64,000 nt of DNA from Clostridiales bacterium. Lineage in GTDB: Bacteria; Bacillota; Clostridia; DUPQ01. This document shows positions 1-10,516 of the stretch, one piece after another (within the stretch, counting starts at the first letter, position 1; each line of letters begins with the position of its first letter). Under the pieces are notes generated by a model. That model was not told where the DNA came from, did no database searches, and saw only the letters and a program-made list of their open reading frames with translations. Where the stretch lies: positions 35,900 through 99,899 of the forward strand of contig JAGLDS010000006.1 of NCBI GenBank assembly GCA_023145435.1, read 5' to 3'. The position numbers and the translations under genes are program-made.

Positions 1-103
1 TTATGAAGCATGGCTTGCTGTTATTACCATGAGCGATTTAACACAATTAGATGAGCTATTAGATGAAAAAGCTTATGCTAAATATTGTGAAGAAGAGGAA
101 TAA
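1..103 (+). CDS. gcvH: Glycine cleavage system H protein, C-terminal fragment (5' truncated by window)
   Basis: Frame from nt 2 reads YEAWLAVITMSDLTQLDELLDEKAYAKYCEEEE*, a GcvH-like C-terminus, directly upstream of gcvPA. Confidence 0.85.
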   Translation, partial: YEAWLAVITMSDLTQLDELLDEKAYAKYCEEEE

Positions 104-105
104 CA

Positions 106-1413
106 ATGGCAAGATATATACCTAATACTAATGAGCAACAAGTTGAAATGCTGCATGCTATTGGTGTAAAAAATATAGAGCAGTTATTTGATATAATTCC
201 AAAAGCAGTTAAATTTAATGGACTACTTAATATTCCTGGTGGGTTAACTGAAATGGAAATTATAAAATATTTTTCCTCTTTAGCTAATTTAAATAAAACC
301 ACAGATGACTATATATGTTTTTTAGGGGCAGGTGCTTATGATCACTATGTACCATCAGTAATAGACCATATGTTGAGCCGACAAGAGTTTTATACCTCAT
401 ATACGCCATATCAACCAGAGATTTCACAAGGAATGTTACAAGCTATTTTTGAATATCAGACAATGATATGTCAATTAACGAGTATGGATGCTTGTAATGC
501 TTCAATGTACGATGGACCAACAGCTTTAGCTGAAGCGTGCGTTATGGCCTATTCAACACAAAAAAGAAAAAACAAGATTCTATTATTAGATAGTATTCAT
601 CCAGAAGCTAAACAAGTAGTGTCTACATATTTGCAGTATAGAGATGTAGATATTGTACAAACTACTTTAGAAACACTTGTTGATGATATAGATGAAAACA
701 CTGCATGTCTTTGTGTACAAACACCAAACTATTATGGACAAGTTGAAAAGTTAAAAGAATTAGGTGAAGCTATTCATAAAGTAAAAGGATTATTAGTTGT
801 ATATACAGATCCAATATCTTTAGGGATTTTACAACCTCCTGGAGATTTTGGGGCAGATATTGTTGTAGGCGAAGGACAAGTTTTAGGAAATCCTTTAGCC
901 TATGGAGGTCCTTATCTTGGCTTTTTTGCAGTAACTGGAAAATTAGTTAGAAAAATGCCAGGACGGATTGTTGGGCAAACAGTTGACACAGAGGGAAAGA
1001 GAGCATTTGTTTTAACGTTACAGGCGAGAGAACAACATATTAGGCGAGAAAAAGCTACATCAAATATTTGCTCAAATCAATCACTAAATGCATTGGCTGC
1101 AACAATCTATTTATCAGTAATAGGGAAAAAAGGGATAAAAGACATTGCTAAACGTTGTCTTGTTAATGCCCATTATACTTATGAGCAATTAATTGATACA
1201 GGTTTATTTGAAAAAGTATCAGATAAACCGTTTTTTAAAGAATTTGTTGTTAAATGTAAAGCTAATGTAAGTAAGATTAATGACCACTTAATAGAGAATG
1301 GATTTTTAGGAGGTTATGATTTAGGAGACGGATTGTGGCTAGTGGCAGTTACGGAGAAGAGGACAAAAGAAGAAATTGATTTATTTGTGAAAGTGGCAGG
1401 TGAAGTAGTATGA
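106..1413 (+). CDS. gcvPA: Glycine dehydrogenase (decarboxylating) subunit 1
   Basis: 435 aa; [16 protein letters not shown]...; typical GcvPA motifs ([27 protein letters not shown]). Confidence 0.96.
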   Translation: MARYIPNTNEQQVEMLHAIGVKNIEQLFDIIPKAVKFNGLLNIPGGLTEMEIIKYFSSLANLNKTTDDYICFLGAGAYDHYVPSVIDHMLSRQEFYTSYTPYQPEISQGMLQAIFEYQTMICQLTSMDACNASMYDGPTALAEACVMAYSTQKRKNKILLLDSIHPEAKQVVSTYLQYRDVDIVQTTLETLVDDIDENTACLCVQTPNYYGQVEKLKELGEAIHKVKGLLVVYTDPISLGILQPPGDFGADIVVGEGQVLGNPLAYGGPYLGFFAVTGKLVRKMPGRIVGQTVDTEGKRAFVLTLQAREQHIRREKATSNICSNQSLNALAATIYLSVIGKKGIKDIAKRCLVNAHYTYEQLIDTGLFEKVSDKPFFKEFVVKCKANVSKINDHLIENGFLGGYDLGDGLWLVAVTEKRTKEEIDLFVKVAGEVV

Positions 1414-2855
1414 AAAAATTGATTTTTGAAATATCACAACCAGGACGAAGTGCTTTTTCTTTACCACCAACTTTAATAAAAGAACAACCACTAGAAAATT
1501 ATTTACCAAAAGAATTAATTAGAAAAGAAAGTGCACCTCTTCCAGAAGTAAGCGAAGTAGATGTAATTAGACATTTTACACATCTAAGTCAGCGAAATTT
1601 TGGAGTAGATCAAGGGTTTTATCCATTAGGATCTTGTACAATGAAATATAACCCTAAAATAAATGAAGATATTGCCAGATTAAATGGGTTTGTAAATGTG
1701 CATCCTTATCAACCTTATAACACAACACAAGGCGCTTTAAAAGCCTTGTATCATCTTGAATTGTTGTTGTGTGAAATTACAGGCATGGATCAAATGACTT
1801 TACAGCCAGCAGCAGGAGCTCATGGAGAAATGGCTGGATTAATGATGATAAAAGCTTATCATGAAGCAAAAAGCGATCATAAACGTACTAAAATAATATG
1901 TCCAGACTCTGCTCATGGAACAAATCCTGCATCAGCTGCCATATCAGGATTTGATGTTGTAACTGTTCATTCCAATGACAAAGGACTAGTAGATATTAAT
2001 GATTTAAAAGAATTAATGGATGATCAAGTTGCTGGATTAATGTTAACTAACCCAAATACTTTAGGCCTTTTTGAAGAAGAAATTATGGAAATAGCAACTA
2101 TTGTTCATGAAAAAGGTGGCCTTCTATATTATGATGGAGCTAATGCAAATGCAATTTTAGGAAAAGTTAGACCAGGTGACATGGGCTTTGATGTTGTTCA
2201 CTTAAATTTACATAAAACATTTTCCACACCACATGGTGGTGGTGGACCAGGTTCAGGACCAGTTGGAGTAAAAAAAGAGTTAATTCCCTATCTTCCCATA
2301 CCAATAGTGAAAGAAAATAATAATGAGTTTTATCTTTCATATAACCATCCTTTAACAATAGGAAAAATCAGATCTTTTTATGGTAATTTTTCTGTGTTAA
2401 TTAAAGCTTATGCATATATTTTAACTATGGGCAATAAAGGATTAAAAGAAGTTTCAGAAAATGCAGTGTTAAATGCTAATTATGTTATGTCACAAATTAA
2501 AGATGATTTCATAGTTCCTTTTGGTACATCGTGTATGCATGAGTTTGTATTATCAGGACAATTACAAAAAGAAAAGGGTGCTTCTACGTTAGATATGGCT
2601 AAACGATTACTTGATTATGGTTATCATCCGCCAACTATCTATTTCCCTTTAATCGTCAAAGAGGCTATGATGATTGAACCTACAGAAACAGAAGGTAAAG
2701 AAACATTAGATGAGTTTATAAAAGTTATGAAAGATATTGTGGCTGAAGTTGATAAAAATCAAAGTTTAGTTCATAATGCGCCACATACCACAGTGGTTAA
2801 ACGTCTAGATGAAGTTATGGCTGCTAGAAAACCAATTGTAAAGTACACACCTTAA
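1410..2855 (+). CDS. gcvPB: Glycine dehydrogenase (decarboxylating) subunit 2
   Basis: 481 aa; PLP-lysine region [28 protein letters not shown] overlap with gcvPA. Confidence 0.96.
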   Translation: MKKLIFEISQPGRSAFSLPPTLIKEQPLENYLPKELIRKESAPLPEVSEVDVIRHFTHLSQRNFGVDQGFYPLGSCTMKYNPKINEDIARLNGFVNVHPYQPYNTTQGALKALYHLELLLCEITGMDQMTLQPAAGAHGEMAGLMMIKAYHEAKSDHKRTKIICPDSAHGTNPASAAISGFDVVTVHSNDKGLVDINDLKELMDDQVAGLMLTNPNTLGLFEEEIMEIATIVHEKGGLLYYDGANANAILGKVRPGDMGFDVVHLNLHKTFSTPHGGGGPGSGPVGVKKELIPYLPIPIVKENNNEFYLSYNHPLTIGKIRSFYGNFSVLIKAYAYILTMGNKGLKEVSENAVLNANYVMSQIKDDFIVPFGTSCMHEFVLSGQLQKEKGASTLDMAKRLLDYGYHPPTIYFPLIVKEAMMIEPTETEGKETLDEFIKVMKDIVAEVDKNQSLVHNAPHTTVVKRLDEVMAARKPIVKYTP

Positions 2856-3949
2856 TTGTGTTTACCTAAAATGTGTTTTCTAAAAAATGCTTTCCATAAA
2901 GAACAATAAGAGTCATAGGGAGAATTCATTAGAACATCTTTTGGAAACCCTATGATTTTTTTGTACAATGATAAATCATTATTTGTCATTGTATAACCAT
3001 GCCATCCTAGTTTTCCAAAAACAGTTTTTGGTGGAGTTAAGTTCTTTTTAGAACAAACCATGTTTTTTTTATTATTCCCATACTTTTTACAATCTAATAA
3101 AACCCATTCATCAATTTTAATAGAAGAGACTTCATTAAAAAATGAAAGCATAATATATATTGTATAAGAATAAGAACTATTCTTTATTATATTAATAATC
3201 TCTTTCCAGTTAATAGCATCTTCGTTTTCTAAAATTGTATATAAATCAGTTACCCATCTTATAATAAAAACAGGATCCCAAGTAGCCGCATGGAGTAGAG
3301 TGTTTATAATTTGATTTTCAGGCGTTAGTACATTTACAGCTACTCCTTTATAATTAAGTGCAATAGTTTTAGTAAGAGTAATATTTATATTTCTAAGATA
3401 ATTGCTTTTCCAATGTAAATCGATTTCAAAACCAAGGCTATTAGAAAAAGCGAAGGAATGCCTAGTATCTATATTAGTAGCAACATCATATGAAAATTGT
3501 GGTGAAAAGCCATGTGATTGTAAAACAGAAATAGTATCAGGGATTTGTTTTTTTGTAACAAGTAAATCTATATCATTCATATGCCTTAACCCTTTATCTT
3601 GGTCATAGGTTAATATAATTGCTAATCCTTTTATTACTGTGAATGGAATATGATTTTTATTTAATTCTCTTCCAACTGATAATAAGTTATTAAAATGAAT
3701 ACTATTTTTGAATAGAGTTTTCTTATAAACACCTTTATATCTATTGATGTTTTCATCAACTATGTTGCCTTTTACTAGTCGTTTATATAGTAAAGGAAGA
3801 AGACGATAGCTTTCTCCATCAATATAATCAACAATATTAACTTGGTTTATCCAAGCATCATAATAGATAGGTAAATCAAAAACATTACCAACAATAGCTT
3901 GTAATAAATATTTTTGAGAAGAAGTAATTGAAAGCTTAAGATGTTTCAT
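2852..3949 (-). CDS. Nucleotidyltransferase family protein (NTP_transf_5-like)
   Basis: 365 aa; [29 protein letters not shown] and [11 protein letters not shown] motifs; 4-bp overlap with upstream gene. Confidence 0.75.
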   Translation of the reverse strand: MKHLKLSITSSQKYLLQAIVGNVFDLPIYYDAWINQVNIVDYIDGESYRLLPLLYKRLVKGNIVDENINRYKGVYKKTLFKNSIHFNNLLSVGRELNKNHIPFTVIKGLAIILTYDQDKGLRHMNDIDLLVTKKQIPDTISVLQSHGFSPQFSYDVATNIDTRHSFAFSNSLGFEIDLHWKSNYLRNINITLTKTIALNYKGVAVNVLTPENQIINTLLHAATWDPVFIIRWVTDLYTILENEDAINWKEIINIIKNSSYSYTIYIMLSFFNEVSSIKIDEWVLLDCKKYGNNKKNMVCSKKNLTPPKTVFGKLGWHGYTMTNNDLSLYKKIIGFPKDVLMNSPYDSYCSLWKAFFRKHILGKHN

Positions 3950-6336
3950 TTTCTTTTTTCCTTAATTCGTTTAGCAAATACTTTAGCAAAATCTTGACGG
4001 TTTTGCTTATTAATAATACCAAAATTATTATAGTGCATTCTACGATACATAAGAACTTTTGGGATAATAGCAGAGCGTAATTGACTATCATCTAAACGTC
4101 CAATCCAATCAATAGATTCTCCAACTCTTAGCTGTTCATCAAAAAAACCAACAGTTAGAAAATCTTCTTTTTTTATAAGCATAGTTCCTGCATGACGTCC
4201 CTTTGAAGGGTTGGTGGGACATATGTACTTTGACTTATATGCTTGATTAACTTCGCTAGAATAAAATTGACTTATGTGTCCAAAGACCACATCAGTAGTA
4301 ACGTCAAAAAGAAGTCTCTCAAGTTGAATTTGTAATTTGTAAGGAACCCACACATCATCATGATCTATAAAAGCCAAGTAATTTCCCCTAGCTTTTCTAA
4401 CACCTGTATTTCTAGCACCACCTATTCCTTTGTTCTCTTGATAACAGTAAATAATTCTATCATCTTTATAACTGTCAACTAATTGTTTAGTGTTATTAGT
4501 TGAACCATCATCTACTATAATAATTTCAAAAACAGAATGTGTTTGAGCAACAACTGAATCAAGGCATGTAAGCAAATGAGTAGTTGAATTATATGCTGGA
4601 ATAATTAAACTAATTAATACATCTTCTTTTCTTTTTTTTCGCTTAATGGAAGTTGATAAAATCTTAAATATAAATTGTCTATTTTTTTGAATATCACTTG
4701 AAATGTTATTATCGTGAATTAATTTATCATATAATATTTCATCTAGAGTATGAATTTGTAACGATGATTCAATTATCCTATTTAAAAAATCAAAGTCTTC
4801 ACCTAATTTTAGAGATTCATTGAAAAGACCAAGTTGATTTAAAACTGATTTCTCTAGAAGTTGACTACTTGGAACTCTAGTTGAATATCTCTTTTGGTGT
4901 TCAATTGTTTGAACCCAACTATAATCTTTAGTTGGATCTTCAAAAACTAAATTATGTTTAGTAAAAAGAACAGATACATCTGGATGATATCTATGATAAG
5001 TAATTTGTTTGAAAAGCTTATCTTTATACCATACATCATCGTGATCAATAAAAGCGATTAATGACCCTTTTGCATAATTTATACCTAAATTTCTAGCAGC
5101 ACCAGGTCCGCTATTTTCTTGGTAGTAGTAAGAAATATTTTCACTTTTATATGATTTAATAAGAGTAGCAGTATTATCAGTTGAACCATCATCAACTATT
5201 ATTAATTCTACTTGTTTATGAGATTGGTTTAACACACTATCTATTGCTTTTTTTATGTACTTTTGTCCGTTATATACTGCCATTATGACTGATACCAGTG
5301 GGTGGTGGGTAATAAAGGTCTGTAAACCTAATATATTTTTTTCAATTTGATTACTTAATGTATATTCATATACTGGAAAACTTTTTACTAGTTTTGAGAT
5401 ATGCTTAATAAATGAATGATTTGCTCCTGGTAATTGAAACATAGTACTAGCACCAATTGTGGCTAAGGCTCTTGTTTTTGGTATTTTTTCTATGTGAACT
5501 TGTTTTAAATCTTGTCTATTAATAAAGATAATTCCTTCTAACTTGAATCGCTTACCAATGGTTTTATGAGGAATATCTGTTATAAATAAATAACCCTTTT
5601 CTTCATTGGTAGGTTTATTTACTAAGAAATTATTTACTATTGGGAAAAGTTTAATCATATCGTTATTAATTTTAATAGTATTATAAATAGAGGTGACATA
5701 AGGGTGATCATTATTTTCAATTATGACATAATCATCACCTAATAAGGTACTACCTTCAAATAAACTTAACATGGATAAAGTGGATTTTCCAACACCACCT
5801 CGCCCTGCAAGAAGATAACCACTATCACTATTTGAAATAGCCGCTGAATGAATAAGTGTCATATTGTTTTTAACGCAAAACCAATGAAGTAACATTCTCA
5901 TTGGGCAAGCTTTTTCATAATAAGGCATGGTTTCTAATGAATTAACAACATAATAAGCATTTTGATTTGGAAAATCAATAAATGTCATCATTGATGTTAA
6001 AATATTATAGAGTAAATGAGTATCTTCATGATTAAAAAAGTAAGTGGCGTTTACAACATTATTTGCATTTTCTCCTGTAATTATATCATAGGGCATTTTA
6101 ATTGATGTAGATAATTCATCAAAAATATGAACAGTTAATACATAATTGTCACATGGTTTCACAAGAAGATGTTCAAAAGGTTTACAGAGTACATTAACCA
6201 ATGTATCGTTGGCAAATAAAAAGCGAATAGGGATATTGTTTATTATTAAGTACTTTTCAACTGGTTCGAAAGAACAAGCTTCATTCCAATATTGTTTAAT
6301 AATGTTTTTAATTGCGCTATATCGTTTTTCACTCAT
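3946..6336 (-). CDS. Fusion protein: HPr-kinase-like P-loop domain plus two GT2 glycosyltransferase domains
   Basis: 796 aa; Walker A LLAGRGGVGKSTLSML then GDDYVIIE; two GT2 modules, each with IIVDDGST..NT and AFIDHDDVW. Confidence 0.85.
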   Translation of the reverse strand: MSEKRYSAIKNIIKQYWNEACSFEPVEKYLIINNIPIRFLFANDTLVNVLCKPFEHLLVKPCDNYVLTVHIFDELSTSIKMPYDIITGENANNVVNATYFFNHEDTHLLYNILTSMMTFIDFPNQNAYYVVNSLETMPYYEKACPMRMLLHWFCVKNNMTLIHSAAISNSDSGYLLAGRGGVGKSTLSMLSLFEGSTLLGDDYVIIENNDHPYVTSIYNTIKINNDMIKLFPIVNNFLVNKPTNEEKGYLFITDIPHKTIGKRFKLEGIIFINRQDLKQVHIEKIPKTRALATIGASTMFQLPGANHSFIKHISKLVKSFPVYEYTLSNQIEKNILGLQTFITHHPLVSVIMAVYNGQKYIKKAIDSVLNQSHKQVELIIVDDGSTDNTATLIKSYKSENISYYYQENSGPGAARNLGINYAKGSLIAFIDHDDVWYKDKLFKQITYHRYHPDVSVLFTKHNLVFEDPTKDYSWVQTIEHQKRYSTRVPSSQLLEKSVLNQLGLFNESLKLGEDFDFLNRIIESSLQIHTLDEILYDKLIHDNNISSDIQKNRQFIFKILSTSIKRKKRKEDVLISLIIPAYNSTTHLLTCLDSVVAQTHSVFEIIIVDDGSTNNTKQLVDSYKDDRIIYCYQENKGIGGARNTGVRKARGNYLAFIDHDDVWVPYKLQIQLERLLFDVTTDVVFGHISQFYSSEVNQAYKSKYICPTNPSKGRHAGTMLIKKEDFLTVGFFDEQLRVGESIDWIGRLDDSQLRSAIIPKVLMYRRMHYNNFGIINKQNRQDFAKVFAKRIKEKRK

Positions 6337-6745
6337 CTTTTTTATGAGGCCATCCTTCTTCTTTTACTTCATGAATTGGATCTAGTAATAACATTTCACG
6401 CATATCATCAAATTCTTCAATAAGAGGAGCTATATATGGTTGAGGTATATGATTTGTATCTGATGTTTGAGAAGAGATACCTTCTGTTAGTAATTGCTTA
6501 TCTAATAAGTATGAAAGTATTTTAGTAATATCACTAGTAGCAGTATTTTTATCAACTGAAAATACTAATTGATATCCTTTTATAACTTGCTCTTGGATAT
6601 CTCCATTATTAAAGGTAAAAAAGATATATGAGGCTGTTTCATTAAAGCTATAATAGCAACCTGTTTCAAGATTGATAACAACAGTATCTTTGTCAATTTC
6701 TTCACTGATAATGCGTTCATCATCAATAAAATATTGTTTATTCAT
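6329..6745 (-). CDS. PqqD family protein (RRE-like) with acidic C-terminal tail
   Basis: 138 aa; DTVVINLETGCYYSFNETASYIF pattern typical of PqqD; overlaps the downstream HprK-GT2 gene by 8 bp. Confidence 0.78.
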   Translation of the reverse strand: MNKQYFIDDERIISEEIDKDTVVINLETGCYYSFNETASYIFFTFNNGDIQEQVIKGYQLVFSVDKNTATSDITKILSYLLDKQLLTEGISSQTSDTNHIPQPYIAPLIEEFDDMREMLLLDPIHEVKEEGWPHKKDE

Positions 6746-6824
6746 AACCCCTCCTTGTCCTAACTAATCACACAAAATTATATCATTTATGATATAATAA
6801 AACAAATTATAGGAGGCTATTAAC

Positions 6825-7940
6825 ATGGGATTAAAGAAGATAAAAGATGTTTTAATTTATAAAGATGCAAGATATTATTCAACGTTTCCAAACATTATAA
6901 AATTAAAAGATGACACTTTATTGGTGTCATTTAGACAAGCTCCTAATCGTTTAGAAACCTATGGGGATATTACACATGGTGATCCTGCTTCAAAAGGAGT
7001 TTTTATTACTTCAAAAGATAATGGGAAAACATGGGATAGTGATGTGTCTATAATTCATGATCACTTTTTTTATGGAGTACAAGACCCATGTGTTAACTAT
7101 CTAGAGGATGGAACGATTCTCTCAACTTTTTTCATGTGGAAATTTGGTGAAGCAAAAGATTATCCTAATGCAACTAGAAAAATGCATGCAGGCTACAGTG
7201 AGCATGTAATGTTTTTAAAAGATGCCTATACTACTCGCTCTCATGATGAGGGAAAAACCTTTGAAAAACCATTAAAAATTGACTTTTATGGAAAAGAAAA
7301 GACTAATACTGTTAGGGGAAATGTGGCTAAACTACCTGATGGAAGTATTGTTTTAGCAGTTGCAGGTTATCATGATGTTATGAATTTAAGAAAAATAAGC
7401 ATAATACAAAGTTACGATCAAGGGAAAACTTGGAAACGATTAAACACTATTCCAGTGGTACCTAATGCATTTATGGGAGAACCAAATCTGTTTTTAACAA
7501 AAGGCGAAAAACTTGTATGTATGTTGCGAACACATAAAGAAGATGGAGACAAAAGTGTATATGATGATGGTAATAATGATATGGCATATATGCATTATTC
7601 AGTTTCTCTAGATTTTGGTAAAACCTGGTCACAACCTAAAAAAACACCATACACATCACCATCACCTTTTGAAGCCATACAATTAAAAAGTGGAAATGTG
7701 CTAATGACTTATGGAAACAGATATAAACCATATGGAATTAAAGCAATTTTATTAGATGGTGAAATGAATAATATTGAAAGTGCAAGCGAAATGCAAATAA
7801 GAGACTGCGGTATAAATCATGACTTAGGATATACACGTTCTGTTCAATTACCAAATGATGATATTTTAGTAGTTTATTACATGTATGATGAAAAAGATAA
7901 AATAAGACATATTGAAGGGACAATACTAAGAGAAATATAA
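6825..7940 (+). CDS. Sialidase-like BNR-repeat protein (copy 1)
   Basis: 371 aa; Asp-box repeats TSKDNGKTWD, SHDEGKTFE, SYDQGKTWK, SLDFGKTWS; no signal peptide. Confidence 0.82.
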   Translation: MGLKKIKDVLIYKDARYYSTFPNIIKLKDDTLLVSFRQAPNRLETYGDITHGDPASKGVFITSKDNGKTWDSDVSIIHDHFFYGVQDPCVNYLEDGTILSTFFMWKFGEAKDYPNATRKMHAGYSEHVMFLKDAYTTRSHDEGKTFEKPLKIDFYGKEKTNTVRGNVAKLPDGSIVLAVAGYHDVMNLRKISIIQSYDQGKTWKRLNTIPVVPNAFMGEPNLFLTKGEKLVCMLRTHKEDGDKSVYDDGNNDMAYMHYSVSLDFGKTWSQPKKTPYTSPSPFEAIQLKSGNVLMTYGNRYKPYGIKAILLDGEMNNIESASEMQIRDCGINHDLGYTRSVQLPNDDILVVYYMYDEKDKIRHIEGTILREI

Positions 7941-7949
7941 GAGGTAAAA

Positions 7950-9065
7950 ATGCTATTAAAAAAAATCAAAGATATACTTATCTACAAAGATAAAAGATTT
8001 TACTCCACATTTCCAAATGTAATTAAACTAAAAGACAATACCTTAATGGTTTCTTTTAGACAAGCTCCTAATCGTTTAGAAACACATGGTGACTTTACAC
8101 ATAATGACCCTGCCTCAAAAGCTGTATATGTAACATCAAAGGACAACGGAAAAACATGGGATAAAAATGTTAGTGTAATATATGATCACTTTTTTCATGG
8201 AGTACAAGATCCTTCAATGAACTATTTAGAAGATGGAACAATTCTTTCCATGTTTTTTACATGGAAGTATGGAGAAAAAAATGATTTTCCAAATGAGACT
8301 AGAATAATGCATGCAGGATATTCTGATCATGTAGCAATGATGGTAGATACATTTTCGACACGTTCATATGATAATGGGAAAACTTGGGAAAAACCAATAC
8401 TTGTTGATTATTACAAGAAAGAGTCAAAAGTTGCAGTAAGGGGAAATTGTGTCGTACTTGATGATGGAAGTCTTGTTTTAGCAATCGCTTGGTATAACAA
8501 TGATTTTACTAAAAGACTAAATGATATTATTAAAAGTAAAGATAAAGGGAAAACTTGGGAGAAATTATATACATTTCGTAAAATAAAAAATTTATTTATG
8601 ACGGAGCCAAATCTTTTTAGGACCAAAAGCGGTAAATTAGTATGTATGATGAGAACACATAAAGAAGATGAAAGTAAAAACATATATGATGATGGAAACA
8701 ACGATATGGCATATATGTATTACTCAGAATCATTAGATGAAGGTAAAACATGGAAAGATCCTAAAAAAACACCGTATACTTCACCATCACCCTTTGAAGC
8801 TATTCAATTGAAAAGTGGAAATGTTTTAATGACTTATGGAAATAGATATAAACCATATGGAATTAAAGCAGTACTTTTAGATGGTGAAATGAATAACATT
8901 GAAAGTGCTAATGAATTACAAATAAGAAATTGTTGCACTAATCATGACTTAGGATATACACGTTCTGTTCAATTACCAAATGATGATATTTTAGTGACTT
9001 ATTATATGTATGATGAAATTGATAATATAAGACATATAGAAGGAACTATTTTAAGAGAAGTATGA
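7950..9065 (+). CDS. Sialidase-like BNR-repeat protein (copy 2, tandem paralog)
   Basis: 371 aa, same length as copy 1, same Asp-box pattern. Confidence 0.82.
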   Translation: MLLKKIKDILIYKDKRFYSTFPNVIKLKDNTLMVSFRQAPNRLETHGDFTHNDPASKAVYVTSKDNGKTWDKNVSVIYDHFFHGVQDPSMNYLEDGTILSMFFTWKYGEKNDFPNETRIMHAGYSDHVAMMVDTFSTRSYDNGKTWEKPILVDYYKKESKVAVRGNCVVLDDGSLVLAIAWYNNDFTKRLNDIIKSKDKGKTWEKLYTFRKIKNLFMTEPNLFRTKSGKLVCMMRTHKEDESKNIYDDGNNDMAYMYYSESLDEGKTWKDPKKTPYTSPSPFEAIQLKSGNVLMTYGNRYKPYGIKAVLLDGEMNNIESANELQIRNCCTNHDLGYTRSVQLPNDDILVTYYMYDEIDNIRHIEGTILREV

Positions 9066-9343
9066 TTTATCACATAACAACATATGATGAATATGAAATT
9101 GCTTGTAAAAAAGGCTCCTATGAAACAATGACGTTACAAACGGAAGGTTTCACGCATTGCTCCTATCTTACGCAAGTTATAGCAATTGCCAATGAGTTTT
9201 TTAGCAGTAAGAAAAAGTTATGTTTACTATATGATTTAGGAGAGAAGTATCCTCATATTTACGGACCACTAAATCTAGATGCCATTGTTATGGTAAAACC
9301 GTTAGAGGAAGAAAATGGAACATTTAACTTACCAATTATCTAA
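9062..9343 (+). CDS. DUF952 family protein
   Basis: 93 aa; MIYHITTYDEYE...LQTEGFTHCS...HIYGPLNLDAIVMV, characteristic of DUF952. Confidence 0.8.
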   Translation: MIYHITTYDEYEIACKKGSYETMTLQTEGFTHCSYLTQVIAIANEFFSSKKKLCLLYDLGEKYPHIYGPLNLDAIVMVKPLEEENGTFNLPII

Positions 9344-9857
9344 AGAAACTATAACCTTTAAAAGTGACTCAAAACTATTTTCACCAAGAGCTATTGATAA
9401 GGGTACTTTAGCTATGTTATCCATAGTTACACCTAATGAAAATAATAGCATATTAGATTTAGGATGTGGTTATGGTTTTGTTGGAATTTATATAGCTAAG
9501 GAGTATAAAGTTAGAGAAATAACATTCTGCGATATTGATAATAGAGCAATAGAAACAACAAAAGAAAATGTAATAATTAATAAAATAAAAAATGCAGTGG
9601 TGTTACAAAGTGATGGGTTTTCAAAAGTTTTAAAAAAAGATTTTTCAATTATTTTAAGTAATCCACCTTATCATACGGATTTTTCTGTGGCCAAAAGATT
9701 TATTGAACAAGGCTTTCATCATTTAACTAATGGAGGAAAATTTTACATGGTAACCAAAAGAAAAGAATGGTATAAACGAAAATTTATAAAGATTTTTGGA
9801 GGAGTAAAAATCACAGAAATAGATGGATATTTTGTGTTTATGGCAGAGAAAAGATAA
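9315..9857 (+). CDS. Class I SAM-dependent methyltransferase, RsmC-like
   Basis: 180 aa; NSILDLGCGYGFVGIYIA, SNPPYHTDFSVAKRFIEQGF; overlaps the preceding ORF. Confidence 0.82.
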   Translation: MEHLTYQLSKETITFKSDSKLFSPRAIDKGTLAMLSIVTPNENNSILDLGCGYGFVGIYIAKEYKVREITFCDIDNRAIETTKENVIINKIKNAVVLQSDGFSKVLKKDFSIILSNPPYHTDFSVAKRFIEQGFHHLTNGGKFYMVTKRKEWYKRKFIKIFGGVKITEIDGYFVFMAEKR

Positions 9858-9862
9858 ATAGA

Positions 9863-10516
9863 ATGGAGAATACCTTGAAATATAAATGTTTAGTATTAGA
9901 TCATGATGACACAATGGTAAAGAGTACCCCCTTTATGCACTATCCCTCGTTTTTAGAAACCCTTAATTTACTACGTCCAGGAATGGAAATATCACTAGAG
10001 CAATTTTTTGAATATGGTTTTGAGCCAGGATTTTTTGAAATGTGTACAGACATTATTGGTTACAATGAAGAAGAAATGGCAAAACAGTATGAAATATGGC
10101 ATAAAAACATAGACCATAAAACACCTGATTTTTTTGAAGAAGCACTAAAGGTAGTAACTGATTTTAAAAAGCAAGGTGGGATTGTTACTGTAGTTTCTCA
10201 TTCATCTGTTGCCATGATAAAAAGGCATTATGAAGAAAAAGCTACATTTATACCAGATATGATATTTGGATATGATTCAAAACTAATGAAACCAGATCCT
10301 TATCCATTAATTGAAATTATGAAGAAATATAATTTAAAACCAAATGAATTAGTAGTCATTGATGATTTAAAACCAGGATATGATATGGCTAAAGCCATGG
10401 GTGTTGATTTTATATGGGCTGGATGGACTCATCAAATTGACAAACTAATAGCATTTATGAAAGAGAATGCAACGGTATGTTTGATGAATCCAAAAGAGTT
10501 ATACAAATATATTTAA
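9863..10516 (+). CDS. HAD family hydrolase (an in-frame TTG at 9875 with better RBS spacing is an alternative start)
   Basis: 217 aa; CLVLDHDDTMVKS, VVSHSS, VIDDLKPGYDMAKAMG. Confidence 0.85.
   Translation: MENTLKYKCLVLDHDDTMVKSTPFMHYPSFLETLNLLRPGMEISLEQFFEYGFEPGFFEMCTDIIGYNEEEMAKQYEIWHKNIDHKTPDFFEEALKVVTDFKKQGGIVTVVSHSSVAMIKRHYEEKATFIPDMIFGYDSKLMKPDPYPLIEIMKKYNLKPNELVVIDDLKPGYDMAKAMGVDFIWAGWTHQIDKLIAFMKENATVCLMNPKELYKYI

Noticed and set aside
78-302. 74-aa minus-strand ORF, and similar 60-96 aa antisense ORFs throughout (e.g. 2167-2358, 8411-8701, 23532-23792, 42845-43096, 54929-55204)
   Set aside because: All lie antisense inside well-supported coding genes and look like composition artefacts
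2852-6745. Full lasso-peptide gene cluster
   Set aside because: No precursor, cyclase (AsnB-like) or leader protease in or next to the operon; only accessory-type genes are present
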